Positions 1 to 9,370 of a stretch of 64,000 bases of DNA are shown one piece after another. Source of the stretch: Rudaea cellulosilytica DSM 22992 (GTDB lineage: Bacteria; Pseudomonadota; Gammaproteobacteria; Xanthomonadales; Rhodanobacteraceae); NCBI RefSeq assembly GCF_000378125.1, contig NZ_KB899242.1:868001-932000 (forward strand), in the 5' to 3' direction. The notes beneath the pieces were generated by a model. It was given only the letters and a program-made list of their open reading frames with translations, was not told where the DNA came from and searched no databases. A program made the position numbers and the translations under genes. How positions within the stretch are numbered: position 1 is the stretch's first letter; the number at the start of each line of letters is the position of its first letter.

Positions 1-1791
1 GGCATTTCCAACACCCAGTTGCCGTTCCTCTATGCGATGGGCGGCCTGCCGAACGGCTTCTACGACAAGACCACCGGCCAGGTCATCAACAACTACTTCC
101 GCCAGTTCATCCAGCCCGAGATCGGCGGCACCGGCAACACCTACGATCGCGAACAGAACTGGGATATTCATGGCGGCCTGAAGGGCACGATTTTCGACGG
201 CCGCTTCAGCTGGGATGCGAGTGTTGGCCGTTCGGTGTACTGGGTGCACGAGTCCTACGCCGGTCTCAACGAACAAGGCATGTTCGATTTCTTCTTCGGC
301 CAGCAACAGGGCACGAAGACGATCGATGGCACGGACTATCCGGTCTATCAGCTTGACTCGAACCGCTTCTGGAATCCGATCACGCCGCAGCAATACGCCA
401 GCTTCGGCGTATGGGGCGAGAATCGTTCGATCTCGTGGATGAACCAGGCGCAGGCCACGGTCACCGGCGATCTGTTCGACATGTGGGCGGGCCCGCTTGG
501 CTTCGCCGCCGTCGTCGAGGCAAACCATCAGGGTTTCCAGCTGTATCCCGATGCACGCGGCAACGATACGCATTTCGGCGACCCGTTCCAGGACTATACG
601 ACCGGCGGCGGCGAGCGCACGCGCTATTCGGGTGGTGTGGAATTCAAGATTCCGCTGCATTCGACGTTCACGGCGAGCCTCGCCGGACGCCTCGACAAAT
701 ACGACGACGCGAGCATCGCCAACATTGCGCGCACGGGGAACGTCAAACTCGAATGGCATCCGATCGAGGGTCTGTTCCTGCGCGGCACCTACGGCACGAA
801 CTTCCACGCGCCGGACATGCAGTACATCTACAAGAACCCGTCGGTGCAGCAGGTCGGTATCTATGCCGATCCGTACTACTGCATCACGCATAACGACACG
901 GTCTGCACCGCCACCCAGCACAACACGTATTTCCAGGGTTATACCGCGGGCGGAAAGAATCTGCTGCCCGAGGAAGGCCACGGCTGGACCTATGGTTTCG
1001 TCTGGGACATTCCGAAGGTCGAAGGACTGTCGGTGTCGGCCGACTATTGGCATCTCGGCATCGACAATGCGATCGACAATATCGGCATTGACGACGTGCT
1101 CAAGGACGAAGGCGGCTGCCGCACCGGCAAGAATGTCGACGGTTCGCCTTACACTGCGCATCCGCAGGGTTCGGAATATTGCTCGCTGGTGATAGCCAAC
1201 GTGCATCGTGACGCCAACGGCAACATCCTCGCCGTTTATTCCGGACCGATCAACCGCAGCAAGCTGTATGTGAGCGGCATCGACGGCACGATATCGTACC
1301 GGGTGAAGACCGACCGCTGGGGCGACTTCAATGTCCTCGTCGAATGGTCGGACAACCTGCGCCACTACCAGCAGACGCTGGCCAGCGATCCGCTCGTCAA
1401 CGACAACTACAACAACCCGAAGAGCAAGGTCCGCGCGACCGTCGCCTGGCATCGCGACAACTGGAGCGCCACCCTGCTCGGTACGCGTACCGGTGGCGTG
1501 CGTCTCAACAACTACGGCGGCTGCCAAACCCTGTCGGACGGCACGCAACCTTCGGTAGGCGACAGCAATTGCGTGCTCCACTACGGCAACACCGCGCCGT
1601 GGATCATCTACAACGCCTCGGTCGGATATCAGCTCAACGAGCATGCGAAGCTGACGTTCACCGTCAACAACCTGTTCAACAAGTTGGCGCCGATCGACTA
1701 CTACGCCGGCGGGTTTGAGTTCGTCCATACCAACACCGGCGCCGATTACGTCGGTCGCGAACTGTTCATGGACTTCAACTACAAGTTCTGA
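1..1791 (+). CDS. TonB-dependent receptor, C-terminal part (5' end outside window)
   Basis: The reading frame is open from base 1, so the gene begins upstream; about 596 residues are visible. They have the alternating aromatic/polar texture of an outer-membrane beta-barrel and end in an aromatic-rich strand finishing Tyr-Lys-Phe, the usual terminal signature of TonB-dependent receptors. Short pieces such as FTVNNLFNKLAP and WHPIEGLFLRGTYGTNFHAP are typical of the barrel of this family. The protein would take up a substrate across the outer membrane using TonB energy. The three secreted glycosidases downstream suggest an oligosaccharide substrate (inference). The plug domain and signal peptide lie outside the window. 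A terminator follows the stop codon, so it is probably transcribed apart from the glycosidases. Confidence 0.93.
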   Translation, partial: GISNTQLPFLYAMGGLPNGFYDKTTGQVINNYFRQFIQPEIGGTGNTYDREQNWDIHGGLKGTIFDGRFSWDASVGRSVYWVHESYAGLNEQGMFDFFFGQQQGTKTIDGTDYPVYQLDSNRFWNPITPQQYASFGVWGENRSISWMNQAQATVTGDLFDMWAGPLGFAAVVEANHQGFQLYPDARGNDTHFGDPFQDYTTGGGERTRYSGGVEFKIPLHSTFTASLAGRLDKYDDASIANIARTGNVKLEWHPIEGLFLRGTYGTNFHAPDMQYIYKNPSVQQVGIYADPYYCITHNDTVCTATQHNTYFQGYTAGGKNLLPEEGHGWTYGFVWDIPKVEGLSVSADYWHLGIDNAIDNIGIDDVLKDEGGCRTGKNVDGSPYTAHPQGSEYCSLVIANVHRDANGNILAVYSGPINRSKLYVSGIDGTISYRVKTDRWGDFNVLVEWSDNLRHYQQTLASDPLVNDNYNNPKSKVRATVAWHRDNWSATLLGTRTGGVRLNNYGGCQTLSDGTQPSVGDSNCVLHYGNTAPWIIYNASVGYQLNEHAKLTFTVNNLFNKLAPIDYYAGGFEFVHTNTGADYVGRELFMDFNYKF

Positions 1792-1816
1792 TTTTGCGGA
1801 TATTCCGCCCTCTCCA

Positions 1817-1841
1817 AGCCCGGCTCGTCCGGGCTTTTTTT
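1817..1841 (+). terminator. Rho-independent terminator after the receptor gene
   Basis: A 7-bp perfect stem (AGCCCGG / CCGGGCT) with a 5-base loop is followed by seven T, 25 bases after the receptor stop codon. Confidence 0.9.
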
Positions 1842-1909
1842 CCGTGCTGCGAACGAACCGTTGAGCATTCCGCTACGCTCGACACCCCGCCCCCACGAGG
1901 TCACCGCGC

Positions 1910-4198
1910 ATGCGCTTTCCGCTCCTCCTCGTCTTGCTGTGCCTGTCCACTACGCTTCGCTCCGAACCGCTACGCAGCGTCGTGCCGCTGCCCCGCTCGA
2001 TCCGCGCCGGATCAGGCGCATTCGCGCTGAACGCTCAGACCCGAATTTTCGCCACTGGTGATTCCGCGCGCGCGGCTGCGGCGATGCTCCATGACTGGCT
2101 ACGCGACACGCAGGGCCTCGATCTGACTGTCGGCGACGGCGTACCGCGCAAGGACGAGCGCAATTTCGTCTGGCTCGAAACGACGAAGACGAAGCGCAGC
2201 GCCTCGTCCGAAGCGTATCGACTGACTGCCGACGAGCGCCGCATCCATGTCGTCGGTGCCGACGCCGGCGTGTTCTACGGCATGCAGACGCTGACGCAAC
2301 TGCTGCCCGCAGCGAAACAGGACAAACTCGACGTCGCCGCGGTCGACATCGACGATACGCCGCGCTTCGCCTGGCGCGGTTTGCACCTCGACACCGGCCG
2401 CCACTTTTTCCCGATAGCCTTCATCAAGAAATATCTCGACGTGATGGCGATGTACAAGCTCAATACCTTCCATTGGCATCTGACCGAGGATCAGGGCTGG
2501 CGCATCGAGATCAAGAAATATCCGCGCCTGACCGAATTCGCCTCGAAGCGCCGCGAAACCGTCGTCGACCACAAGGTCGATCCCTACGTCGGCGACGGCA
2601 TTGCGTACGATCCCGGCTATTACACGCAAGACCAGGTGCGCGAGATCGTCGCCTATGCCGCGGCGCGCCACATCACGGTGATTCCCGAAATCGAGATGCC
2701 AGGTCACGCGCAGGCTGCGCTCGCCGCCTATCCGCAGTTCGCCTGCACGCCGGGACCGTTCGAGGTGTGGACGAACTGGGGCGTCAGCGAAAACATCTTT
2801 TGTCCGAAAGAAGAAACCTTCGCATTCCTTGACGACGTGCTGACTGAAGTCGCCGCGCTGTTCCCCGCACCGTATATCCACATCGGTGGCGATGAGGCAC
2901 CGAAGGACGCATGGAAGAAGAGCGCATTCGCACAGGATCTGATCAAACGCGAAAAACTGAAGAACGAAGAGGAACTGCAGAGCTGGTTCATCCGCCGCGT
3001 CGAGAAGATCGTCCACGCCAAGGGCAAACGCATCATCGGCTGGGACGAGATCCTCGAAGGCGGCATCGCGCCCGATGCGACGGTGATGTCGTGGCGCGGC
3101 GAGCAAGGCGGTATCGCCGCGGCGAAACAGAATCACGACGTGGTGATGTCGCCCGGCGAGTACTGCTACCTCGATCATGCGCAGGGGCCGGCGGAAAGCG
3201 AATTGTTTCCACTCGGCGGCTATCTGACCATCGAACAGGTTTACGCCTACGATCCGCAGCCGGCGGTGCTTTCCGCGCGCGAACGCGCACACATCCTCGG
3301 CGTGCAGGGCAATGTCTGGAGCGAGCACATGCCCAACGCGGAAGTGGCCGAGTACGCTGCGTTCCCGCGTGCGCTCGCGTTGGCGGAGGTCGGCTGGTCG
3401 GCGCAGTCCGCGCGCGACTACGCGAATTTCGAGCGCCGTCTTGCCAACCAATATCCGCGCCTCGATCGTGAAGGCATCCGTTACCGCATCCCCGAACCGC
3501 AAGGGCTGGCTGATGTGCTCCAGGTCGACCAATCGCACTATCGCCTGCTACTCGCATCGGAACTGCCCGAGGCAGTGATCTATTACACGCTCGACGGTAC
3601 CCTGCCGGATTCGAAGTTCTCGCCGCGATTTACCGCGCCGGTCGACGTCGAGCTTCCGCTCGAGCAGAAGCGCGAGCTGCGCACGCTCGTCATCGCCGCC
3701 GATGGCCGGCGCAGCGGTGTATACAATGCCACATTGTGGAATCGCCATCTGAAACCCGCCGTCGCCACGCTGGGCGGCAGCCTGGGGCTGACCTACGCCT
3801 ACTACGAAGGCCGTTTCCCGACCCTGCTCGAATTCGAAAAGGCCGCCGCAGGCGAACCGGTCAAACGTGGCGAAGCCCGGTCGTTCGCATTGAAAGATTT
3901 CAAAGACAAGGAGAATTTCGGTCTCGTCTTCGACGGTGAATTCGATGCCCCCGTCGACGGCATCTACCGCTTCGTGGTGCGCGCGGACGACGCCGCCGCG
4001 ATCGCGATCGATGGCGAAACCGTCGTGCTCAACGAGGACTACGAGCAGCCGCGCGAGGCCCGCGTGCCGCTGCAACATGGCACCCATCGCCTGCGCGTCC
4101 ACTACATGCAACGCGGTGGCGGCGCAGACCTGCGCCTGCAGTGGGCCGCCCCGGGCCAGGCGCTGCGCGACCTCGACACGGCGAAACCGAGGCACTGA
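1910..4198 (+). CDS. Secreted beta-N-acetylhexosaminidase (GH20) with C-terminal PA14-like domain
   Basis: This 762-residue enzyme should remove terminal GlcNAc/GalNAc from oligosaccharides. The first ~18 residues are a signal peptide. The order is: GH20 N-terminal domain (to ~145), catalytic barrel (~150-520) with the HIGGDEAP motif whose Asp328-Glu329 is the GH20 catalytic pair, a chitobiase-type C-terminal segment (~560-600, YYTLDGTLPDS), then a PA14-like sugar-binding region (~660-755: DGIYRFVVRADDAAAIAIDG). The gene ends 2 bp before the beta-mannosidase start, indicating an operon. The start was chosen for the signal peptide. The substrate is inferred from the neighbouring mannosidases: N-glycan-type chains are more likely than chitin. 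Confidence 0.95.
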   Translation: MRFPLLLVLLCLSTTLRSEPLRSVVPLPRSIRAGSGAFALNAQTRIFATGDSARAAAAMLHDWLRDTQGLDLTVGDGVPRKDERNFVWLETTKTKRSASSEAYRLTADERRIHVVGADAGVFYGMQTLTQLLPAAKQDKLDVAAVDIDDTPRFAWRGLHLDTGRHFFPIAFIKKYLDVMAMYKLNTFHWHLTEDQGWRIEIKKYPRLTEFASKRRETVVDHKVDPYVGDGIAYDPGYYTQDQVREIVAYAAARHITVIPEIEMPGHAQAALAAYPQFACTPGPFEVWTNWGVSENIFCPKEETFAFLDDVLTEVAALFPAPYIHIGGDEAPKDAWKKSAFAQDLIKREKLKNEEELQSWFIRRVEKIVHAKGKRIIGWDEILEGGIAPDATVMSWRGEQGGIAAAKQNHDVVMSPGEYCYLDHAQGPAESELFPLGGYLTIEQVYAYDPQPAVLSARERAHILGVQGNVWSEHMPNAEVAEYAAFPRALALAEVGWSAQSARDYANFERRLANQYPRLDREGIRYRIPEPQGLADVLQVDQSHYRLLLASELPEAVIYYTLDGTLPDSKFSPRFTAPVDVELPLEQKRELRTLVIAADGRRSGVYNATLWNRHLKPAVATLGGSLGLTYAYYEGRFPTLLEFEKAAAGEPVKRGEARSFALKDFKDKENFGLVFDGEFDAPVDGIYRFVVRADDAAAIAIDGETVVLNEDYEQPREARVPLQHGTHRLRVHYMQRGGGADLRLQWAAPGQALRDLDTAKPRH

Positions 4199-4200
4199 CG

Positions 4201-6810
4201 ATGAAAGCGCTTTTTCTTGCCGCGCTGTTCGTTTCCGCCCCGGTCTGGGCCGACGTTCCGGCCACGCGTGATCTTGGCAATGGCGATTGGCAGATGCGCC
4301 TTGCTCCCGGCGAACAGGCCAAGGCACATCCGACCGCGTCAACCTGGCAGCACGCGACCGTGCCGGGCAGCGTGCACACCGACCTGCTTGCCAACGGCGC
4401 GATCGTCGATCCTTACGTCGGCGCGCACGAGGCCGAACTGCAGTGGATCGGTCTCGCTGACTGGGAATACCGCACGCGCTTCGACGTCGACGCGGCGACG
4501 CTGGCACGCGCGCACAACGATCTCGTCTTCGACGGCCTCGACACGTTCGCCGACGTGTTTCTCAACGGCCGCAAGCTGGCCTCGACCGACAACATGTTTC
4601 GACGCTGGCGTTTGCCGGTGCACGGCAAGCTCAAACCCGCCGGCAACGAGCTGCGCGTGGTCTTCCACTCGCCGATCCGCCAGGTGCTGGCGCAGGTACA
4701 GGCGATGCCGTACAAGCTGCCGGCGAACTACGACTGGGGTTTCGGCGACGAGCCCAAGGGCGTGCTCACGCAGAATTTCGTGCGCAAATCCGGCTACCAC
4801 TATGGTTGGGATTGGGGTCCGAGGTACGTCACCTCCGGCATCTACAAGCCTGTTCGGCTGGAAAGCTGGGACGTGCTGCGCGTTGCCGACTTGCATATCG
4901 CGCAGGATCGGATCGAGCGCGATGTCGCGGCGTTAACCGTCCAGGTGGAAGTCGAATCCGACCGTGCCGGCGATGTCTCGTTCGAGTTGCGCTACGGACG
5001 GAGCGGCTCGGCCGATGCGCAAACGTTGACGAAAACTGCGACGCTCAAGCGCGGCATGAATCACATCGGTATTCCGCTGCGCATCGATCATCCGCAGCTC
5101 TGGTTCCCGATCGGCTACGGCGCGCAGCCCTTGTATGCTTTTTCGCTGACGATCGACGATGCGCACGGCAAGCAGGCCGAAGCAAGCCGCCGGACCGGAC
5201 TGCGCCATCTCGAACTGCGCCACGAACAGGACGACAAGGGCCGCGGCTTCGCCTTCGTTGTCAATGGCGTGCCCGTATTCGCCAAGGGTGCGAACGTGAT
5301 TCCGTTCGACATGTTCCCCGCACGCGTGACGCGCGCGCAGCAGTTGAGAGTGCTCGAGTCCGCGCGCGACGCGCACATGAATCTGCTGCGCAACTGGGGC
5401 GGCGGCTACTACGAATCCGACGAATTCTTCGATCTCGCCGACGAAATGGGCCTGATGGTCTGGCAGGATTTCATGTTCGGCGGCGGTCTCTCGCCCGCCT
5501 ACGATCCTGCGTTCCGCGCCAACACGCTCGCTGAAGCGCGCGAGCAGGTGCGGCGCCTGCACGATCATCCGAGCCTCGTGCTCTGGTGCGGCAACAACGA
5601 AGTCGAAGCCGGCTGGCAGACCTGGGGCTGGAAGACGAAGCTCGAAAAGGAAGCGCCTGCACTGGCGAAGAAGGCGTGGGATGAGGGCTACGTGCCGCTG
5701 TTCGGTCACGACCTGCGCGCCGTCGTCGCGGAGAACGGCGGCGGGGTGCCGTACTGGTCGAGCACGCCGAGCAACGATCTCGAAGGCCGACCCGATGTCG
5801 ACGACAACGGCGACCGCCACTACTGGGAAGTGTGGGGTGGTCCGGCGAAACCTGCCACGGCCTATCTCGAGGTGACGCCGCGCTTCATGTCGGAATACGG
5901 ATTGCAGGCGTGGCCATCACTGCGCACGGTCGCCGCGTTCGCACAGCCCGACGAAATGAAAATCGACGGGCCCGTGATCCGGGCGCACCAGAAATTTCTC
6001 TACGGCGACGGCAACACACGGCTGCTGAAATATGTGCACGAATACGGCGAGCCGAAGGATTTCGCCGACTTCGTCTTCCTCAGCCAGGTCGCGCAGGCCG
6101 AGGGCATCGAACTCGCCGCCCTGCACCACCGCGCCAGCCGGCCGCGCACGATGGGCACGCTGTACTGGCAACTCAACGATGTCTGGCCCGGCGCGTCATG
6201 GTCGAGCATGGACTGGTACGGGCGCTGGAAGGCGTTGCAGTTTCATGCGCGGCGCTTCTACGCTGATGTTGCCGTCGCTGCGCTGCGCAGCCGCAGCGAG
6301 ACTACGGTGAGCCTGATCAACGACACGCAGGAACCTGTCGCAGCCGAATTGCGCCTGCGCGTGCTCGATGTCGACGGCAAGCTGCTGCGTGAGGAACGCA
6401 AGCCGGTGACGCTGGCCGCGGCCGGCGTGACCGCGTTTGGCAAATTCACCGACGCCGAGCTGCTGCACGGCGCCGATCCGAAGCGCACCTTCGCCGCCTT
6501 CGAACTGCGCACGCACGACACAACGCTGTCGCGCGGTGTGATCTATTTCGAAGCGGCGAAGGATCTCGCCCTGCCCGATCCCGGTTTGCACGCCGACATT
6601 GCCGCGGACGGCGATGCTTTCCGCGTGACGGTCAGCGCACAGAAGCTCGCGCGCGCGCTGTGGCTCGACTTCGGCGACATCGATGTCGAGCTTGCCGACA
6701 ACGCGCTGACCTTGCTGCCGGGAGAATCGATCACGCTGCAGCTGCAGAGCAAGGCCACCCTCGCAGAATTGAAAGAGAACATGAAACTGCAGAGCCTGCG
6801 TACGCGCTAA
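4201..6810 (+). CDS. Beta-mannosidase (GH2), exported
   Basis: This 869-residue GH2 protein begins at the ATG 2 bp after the hexosaminidase stop; an upstream in-frame start would lie inside that gene. It has a short signal peptide (ends ~ VWADV). The GH2 sugar-binding domain comes first (WEYRTRFDV, FLNGRKLASTDNMFRRW), then a beta-sandwich and the catalytic barrel. Glu467 in CGNNEVE is the expected acid/base and Glu565 in MSEYGLQ the expected nucleophile; this pair is typical of mannosidases within GH2. It would hydrolyse terminal beta-linked mannose, for example the core Man-beta-1,4-GlcNAc of N-glycans. That role fits between the GH20 and GH47 neighbours. Confidence 0.94.
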   Translation: MKALFLAALFVSAPVWADVPATRDLGNGDWQMRLAPGEQAKAHPTASTWQHATVPGSVHTDLLANGAIVDPYVGAHEAELQWIGLADWEYRTRFDVDAATLARAHNDLVFDGLDTFADVFLNGRKLASTDNMFRRWRLPVHGKLKPAGNELRVVFHSPIRQVLAQVQAMPYKLPANYDWGFGDEPKGVLTQNFVRKSGYHYGWDWGPRYVTSGIYKPVRLESWDVLRVADLHIAQDRIERDVAALTVQVEVESDRAGDVSFELRYGRSGSADAQTLTKTATLKRGMNHIGIPLRIDHPQLWFPIGYGAQPLYAFSLTIDDAHGKQAEASRRTGLRHLELRHEQDDKGRGFAFVVNGVPVFAKGANVIPFDMFPARVTRAQQLRVLESARDAHMNLLRNWGGGYYESDEFFDLADEMGLMVWQDFMFGGGLSPAYDPAFRANTLAEAREQVRRLHDHPSLVLWCGNNEVEAGWQTWGWKTKLEKEAPALAKKAWDEGYVPLFGHDLRAVVAENGGGVPYWSSTPSNDLEGRPDVDDNGDRHYWEVWGGPAKPATAYLEVTPRFMSEYGLQAWPSLRTVAAFAQPDEMKIDGPVIRAHQKFLYGDGNTRLLKYVHEYGEPKDFADFVFLSQVAQAEGIELAALHHRASRPRTMGTLYWQLNDVWPGASWSSMDWYGRWKALQFHARRFYADVAVAALRSRSETTVSLINDTQEPVAAELRLRVLDVDGKLLREERKPVTLAAAGVTAFGKFTDAELLHGADPKRTFAAFELRTHDTTLSRGVIYFEAAKDLALPDPGLHADIAADGDAFRVTVSAQKLARALWLDFGDIDVELADNALTLLPGESITLQLQSKATLAELKENMKLQSLRTR

Positions 6811-6843
6811 CCGCTTTGTGCTGTGCTTCCAAGAGTGCTGAAT

Positions 6844-8223
6844 ATGTCGCTGACCAAATTGCTTGCGTCGATGTTGCTCGCCGCCTGCTTCACGCTTCAC
6901 GCCGCGGCGGCGACGAAACCGGACGTGATCAGCGCCGCGCAATCCGGCGAACTCGCCGCACGCGTCAAGGCCGAAACGCAACGCGCCTGGCAGGGCTACA
7001 TGAAGTACGCCGCGGGCCACGACGAGATTCGTCCGCTGAGCAAGCAACCGCACGACTGGTACGCACAGCCGCTGCTGATGACGCCGGTCGACGCGCTCGA
7101 CACGCTGATCGTCATGGGTCTCGACGACGAGGCGAAGCAGGCGCGCGAACTGGTCGAAACCAAGCTGTCGTTCAACCAGGACATCTACGTCAAGACGTTC
7201 GAGATCACCATCCGCCACCTCGGCGGCCTGCTGTCCGCGTACCAGCTCACTGGCGACAAGAAACTGCTCGCGCTCGCCGACGATCTCGGCACGCGCCTGC
7301 TGCCCGCGTTCGACTCGCCGAGCGGCCTGCCCTACGTCGACGTCAACCTGCGCACGGGCAAGACGCGCGGCACGGACAGCGGTCCCGCGGAGTCCGGCAC
7401 GCTGCTGCTCGAGTTCGGCACGCTGGCCAAGCTCACCGGCAAGCCGATCTATTACGACAAGGCCAAGCGCACACTGGTCGAGACCTACAAACGCCGCTCC
7501 AAACTCGGCCTCGTCGGCGCGACGTTCGACGTCACCAGCGGCAAATGGACCAGCCCCGATAGCTCGGTCGCCGGCGGCATCGACTCGTACTATGAATATC
7601 TCTACAAATGCTGGCGCCTGTTCGGCGACGCCGACTGCAAGGCGATGTGGGAGACGAGCATCAAAGGGCTCAACGCGCACGTCGCCGACGAGGTGCGCAA
7701 AAATGAATTATGGTACGGCCATGTCGACATGCACAGCGGTGCGCGCCGCGCCTCGCAGTGGGGTTCGCTCGACGCCTTTTTCGCCGCGCTGCTGGCGGTC
7801 AGCGGCGACATCGATCGCGCCAGGCGGTTGCAGCAATCGAACATGAAGATGTGGCGCCTGCACGGCATCGAGCCCGAATCGCTCGACTACCGCACGATGA
7901 AGGCGCTCGATGCGAGCTATTCGCTGCGTCCGGAAATCGTCGAATCGGCCTACTACCTGCGCCGCCTCACCGGCGATGTGCGTTATCTCGGCGAAGGCCG
8001 CGAAATGTTCGAGGACTTCGAGCGCTGGTGCCGCACCGACACCGGCTTCGCCGCGCTGAGCAGCGTGGTGACGAAACAGCAGAAGGATTCGCAGGAAAGC
8101 TTCCTCTACGCGGAGACGCTGAAGTACTTCTACCTGCTATTCGCGCCCGACAGCGCGCTCGATTTCGACGCGGTCACCTTCAACACCGAAGCGCATCCAT
8201 TGCGCAAGACGTGGAAGGACTGA
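6844..8223 (+). CDS. Secreted class I alpha-mannosidase (GH47)
   Basis: The 459-residue protein has a signal peptide (MSLTKLLASMLLAACF, cleavage near HAAAA). GH47 landmarks occur in order: DALDTLIVMGL, FEITIRHLGGLLSAY, GTDSGPAESGTL, GGIDSYYEYLYK, LRPEIVESAYYLRRLTGD, ESFLYAETLKYFYLLF and the terminal FNTEAHPL, which in this family contributes the Thr that binds the catalytic calcium. GH47 enzymes cleave alpha-1,2-mannose. They are best known from the eukaryotic secretory pathway and are uncommon in bacteria. ATG 6844 was chosen; an in-frame GTG exists 21 bases upstream. It is the third gene of the glycosidase run. Confidence 0.92.
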   Translation: MSLTKLLASMLLAACFTLHAAAATKPDVISAAQSGELAARVKAETQRAWQGYMKYAAGHDEIRPLSKQPHDWYAQPLLMTPVDALDTLIVMGLDDEAKQARELVETKLSFNQDIYVKTFEITIRHLGGLLSAYQLTGDKKLLALADDLGTRLLPAFDSPSGLPYVDVNLRTGKTRGTDSGPAESGTLLLEFGTLAKLTGKPIYYDKAKRTLVETYKRRSKLGLVGATFDVTSGKWTSPDSSVAGGIDSYYEYLYKCWRLFGDADCKAMWETSIKGLNAHVADEVRKNELWYGHVDMHSGARRASQWGSLDAFFAALLAVSGDIDRARRLQQSNMKMWRLHGIEPESLDYRTMKALDASYSLRPEIVESAYYLRRLTGDVRYLGEGREMFEDFERWCRTDTGFAALSSVVTKQQKDSQESFLYAETLKYFYLLFAPDSALDFDAVTFNTEAHPLRKTWKD

Positions 8224-8307
8224 AGCACGCGGTTCGATTCACGCCGGGTGCGCGCCGCAAACCGATACGATTCGATTCATCACGCCGCGAAGACGGGCCG
8301 TATGCCC

Positions 8308-9255
8308 TCAAGAAGCAGCGTTGTCGGCCCCGACGTTGTCCAGGAACGTCGCCGAGGGAACGAAGAATAGCGTCCCGGTTACGGCATGGCTGAAATCCAG
8401 TAGACGATCGTAGTTGCCCGGCGGCGAACCGACGAACATGTTCTCCAGCATTTTCTCGGTCGTCGACGGCGATTTGGCGTAGCCGATGAAATACGTGCCG
8501 AATTCGCCCTTGCCGATATCGCCGAACGGCATGTTGTCGCGCAGGATCTCCAGCGAATTACCGTTCTCGTCGACGATGCTGGTCAGCACGTTGTGCGCGT
8601 AGGACGCTTTCTCGCTGTCCTTCTGTTCGATATCGGACAGCTTCGCCCGGCCGATCATTTTTTCCTGCATCTCGACCGGAACGGCATTCCATTTGCCCAG
8701 ATCGTGCAGGTATTTCTGCACGATGACGTAGCTGCCGCCCGCGAAGGTCGCGTCTTCCGCGCCGATCAGCGTGGCCGTGGCCGCGTCGTCCCCCTCGGGG
8801 TTTTCCGTGCCGTCGACGAAACCAAGCAAATCGCGATCGTCGAAGTATTTGAAGCCGTGCACTTCGTCGACGATCGACACCGCGTCGCCGAGACGGCTGG
8901 TGATCTGCGTGGCGAGCTCGAAGCACATGTCCATACGCGAAGCGCGGATATGCAACAGGATATCGCCCGGCGTCGAAACGGCATGGTGCACGCCATGAAT
9001 CTCGCGGAAAGGATGCAGCTCCTTCGGTCTCGGCGCGCCGAACAGGCGATCCCAGGCATCCGAGCCGAACCCGATGATGCAGGACAATTGCGCCGTCGTG
9101 TCGCGAAAGCCCACCGCGCGCCGGAAGGCCGCCGCGTCCGCGCAAAAATCGCGCACGGCATTGCAACTCGCCTCGCCATCGTTCATACGCACGACGAGAA
9201 ACATGGCTGCACGCGTCAATCCCGAAGAGACTGGCTGGCTTTGAACGGACGACAC
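8308..9255 (-). CDS. DyP-type heme peroxidase
   Basis: This is a 315-residue dye-decolorizing peroxidase family protein. The hallmark GXXDG motif is present in LLGFVDGTENPEG, followed by the conserved SYVIVQKYLHDLGKWN region and a C-terminal segment with FIGYAKSP, as in cytosolic type-B DyPs. It uses H2O2 to oxidise bulky substrates through heme. The start is a GTG preceded by AAGGAGAGAG at proper spacing; an internal ATG at 9204 lacks comparable support. No signal peptide is visible, so it is likely cytoplasmic or an encapsulin cargo, but no encapsulin gene is nearby. Confidence 0.93.
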   Translation of the reverse strand: MSSVQSQPVSSGLTRAAMFLVVRMNDGEASCNAVRDFCADAAAFRRAVGFRDTTAQLSCIIGFGSDAWDRLFGAPRPKELHPFREIHGVHHAVSTPGDILLHIRASRMDMCFELATQITSRLGDAVSIVDEVHGFKYFDDRDLLGFVDGTENPEGDDAATATLIGAEDATFAGGSYVIVQKYLHDLGKWNAVPVEMQEKMIGRAKLSDIEQKDSEKASYAHNVLTSIVDENGNSLEILRDNMPFGDIGKGEFGTYFIGYAKSPSTTEKMLENMFVGSPPGNYDRLLDFSHAVTGTLFFVPSATFLDNVGADNAAS

Positions 9256-9370
9256 GACTCTCTCCTTGCTGGTGGCACATGTTCCGGAATGTGCGCGGCG
9301 ATCTTAGCACCCGTCAGCGCACTGACCACGATCGTCGATCGATCGTTTTGTCGAAGACTGCCGTACCCTG

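Noticed and set aside
2099-3538. Long minus-strand open frame (479 codons) inside the GH20 gene
   Set aside because: High-GC codon usage leaves the antisense frame open; the sense frame has a full GH20 domain with catalytic residues.
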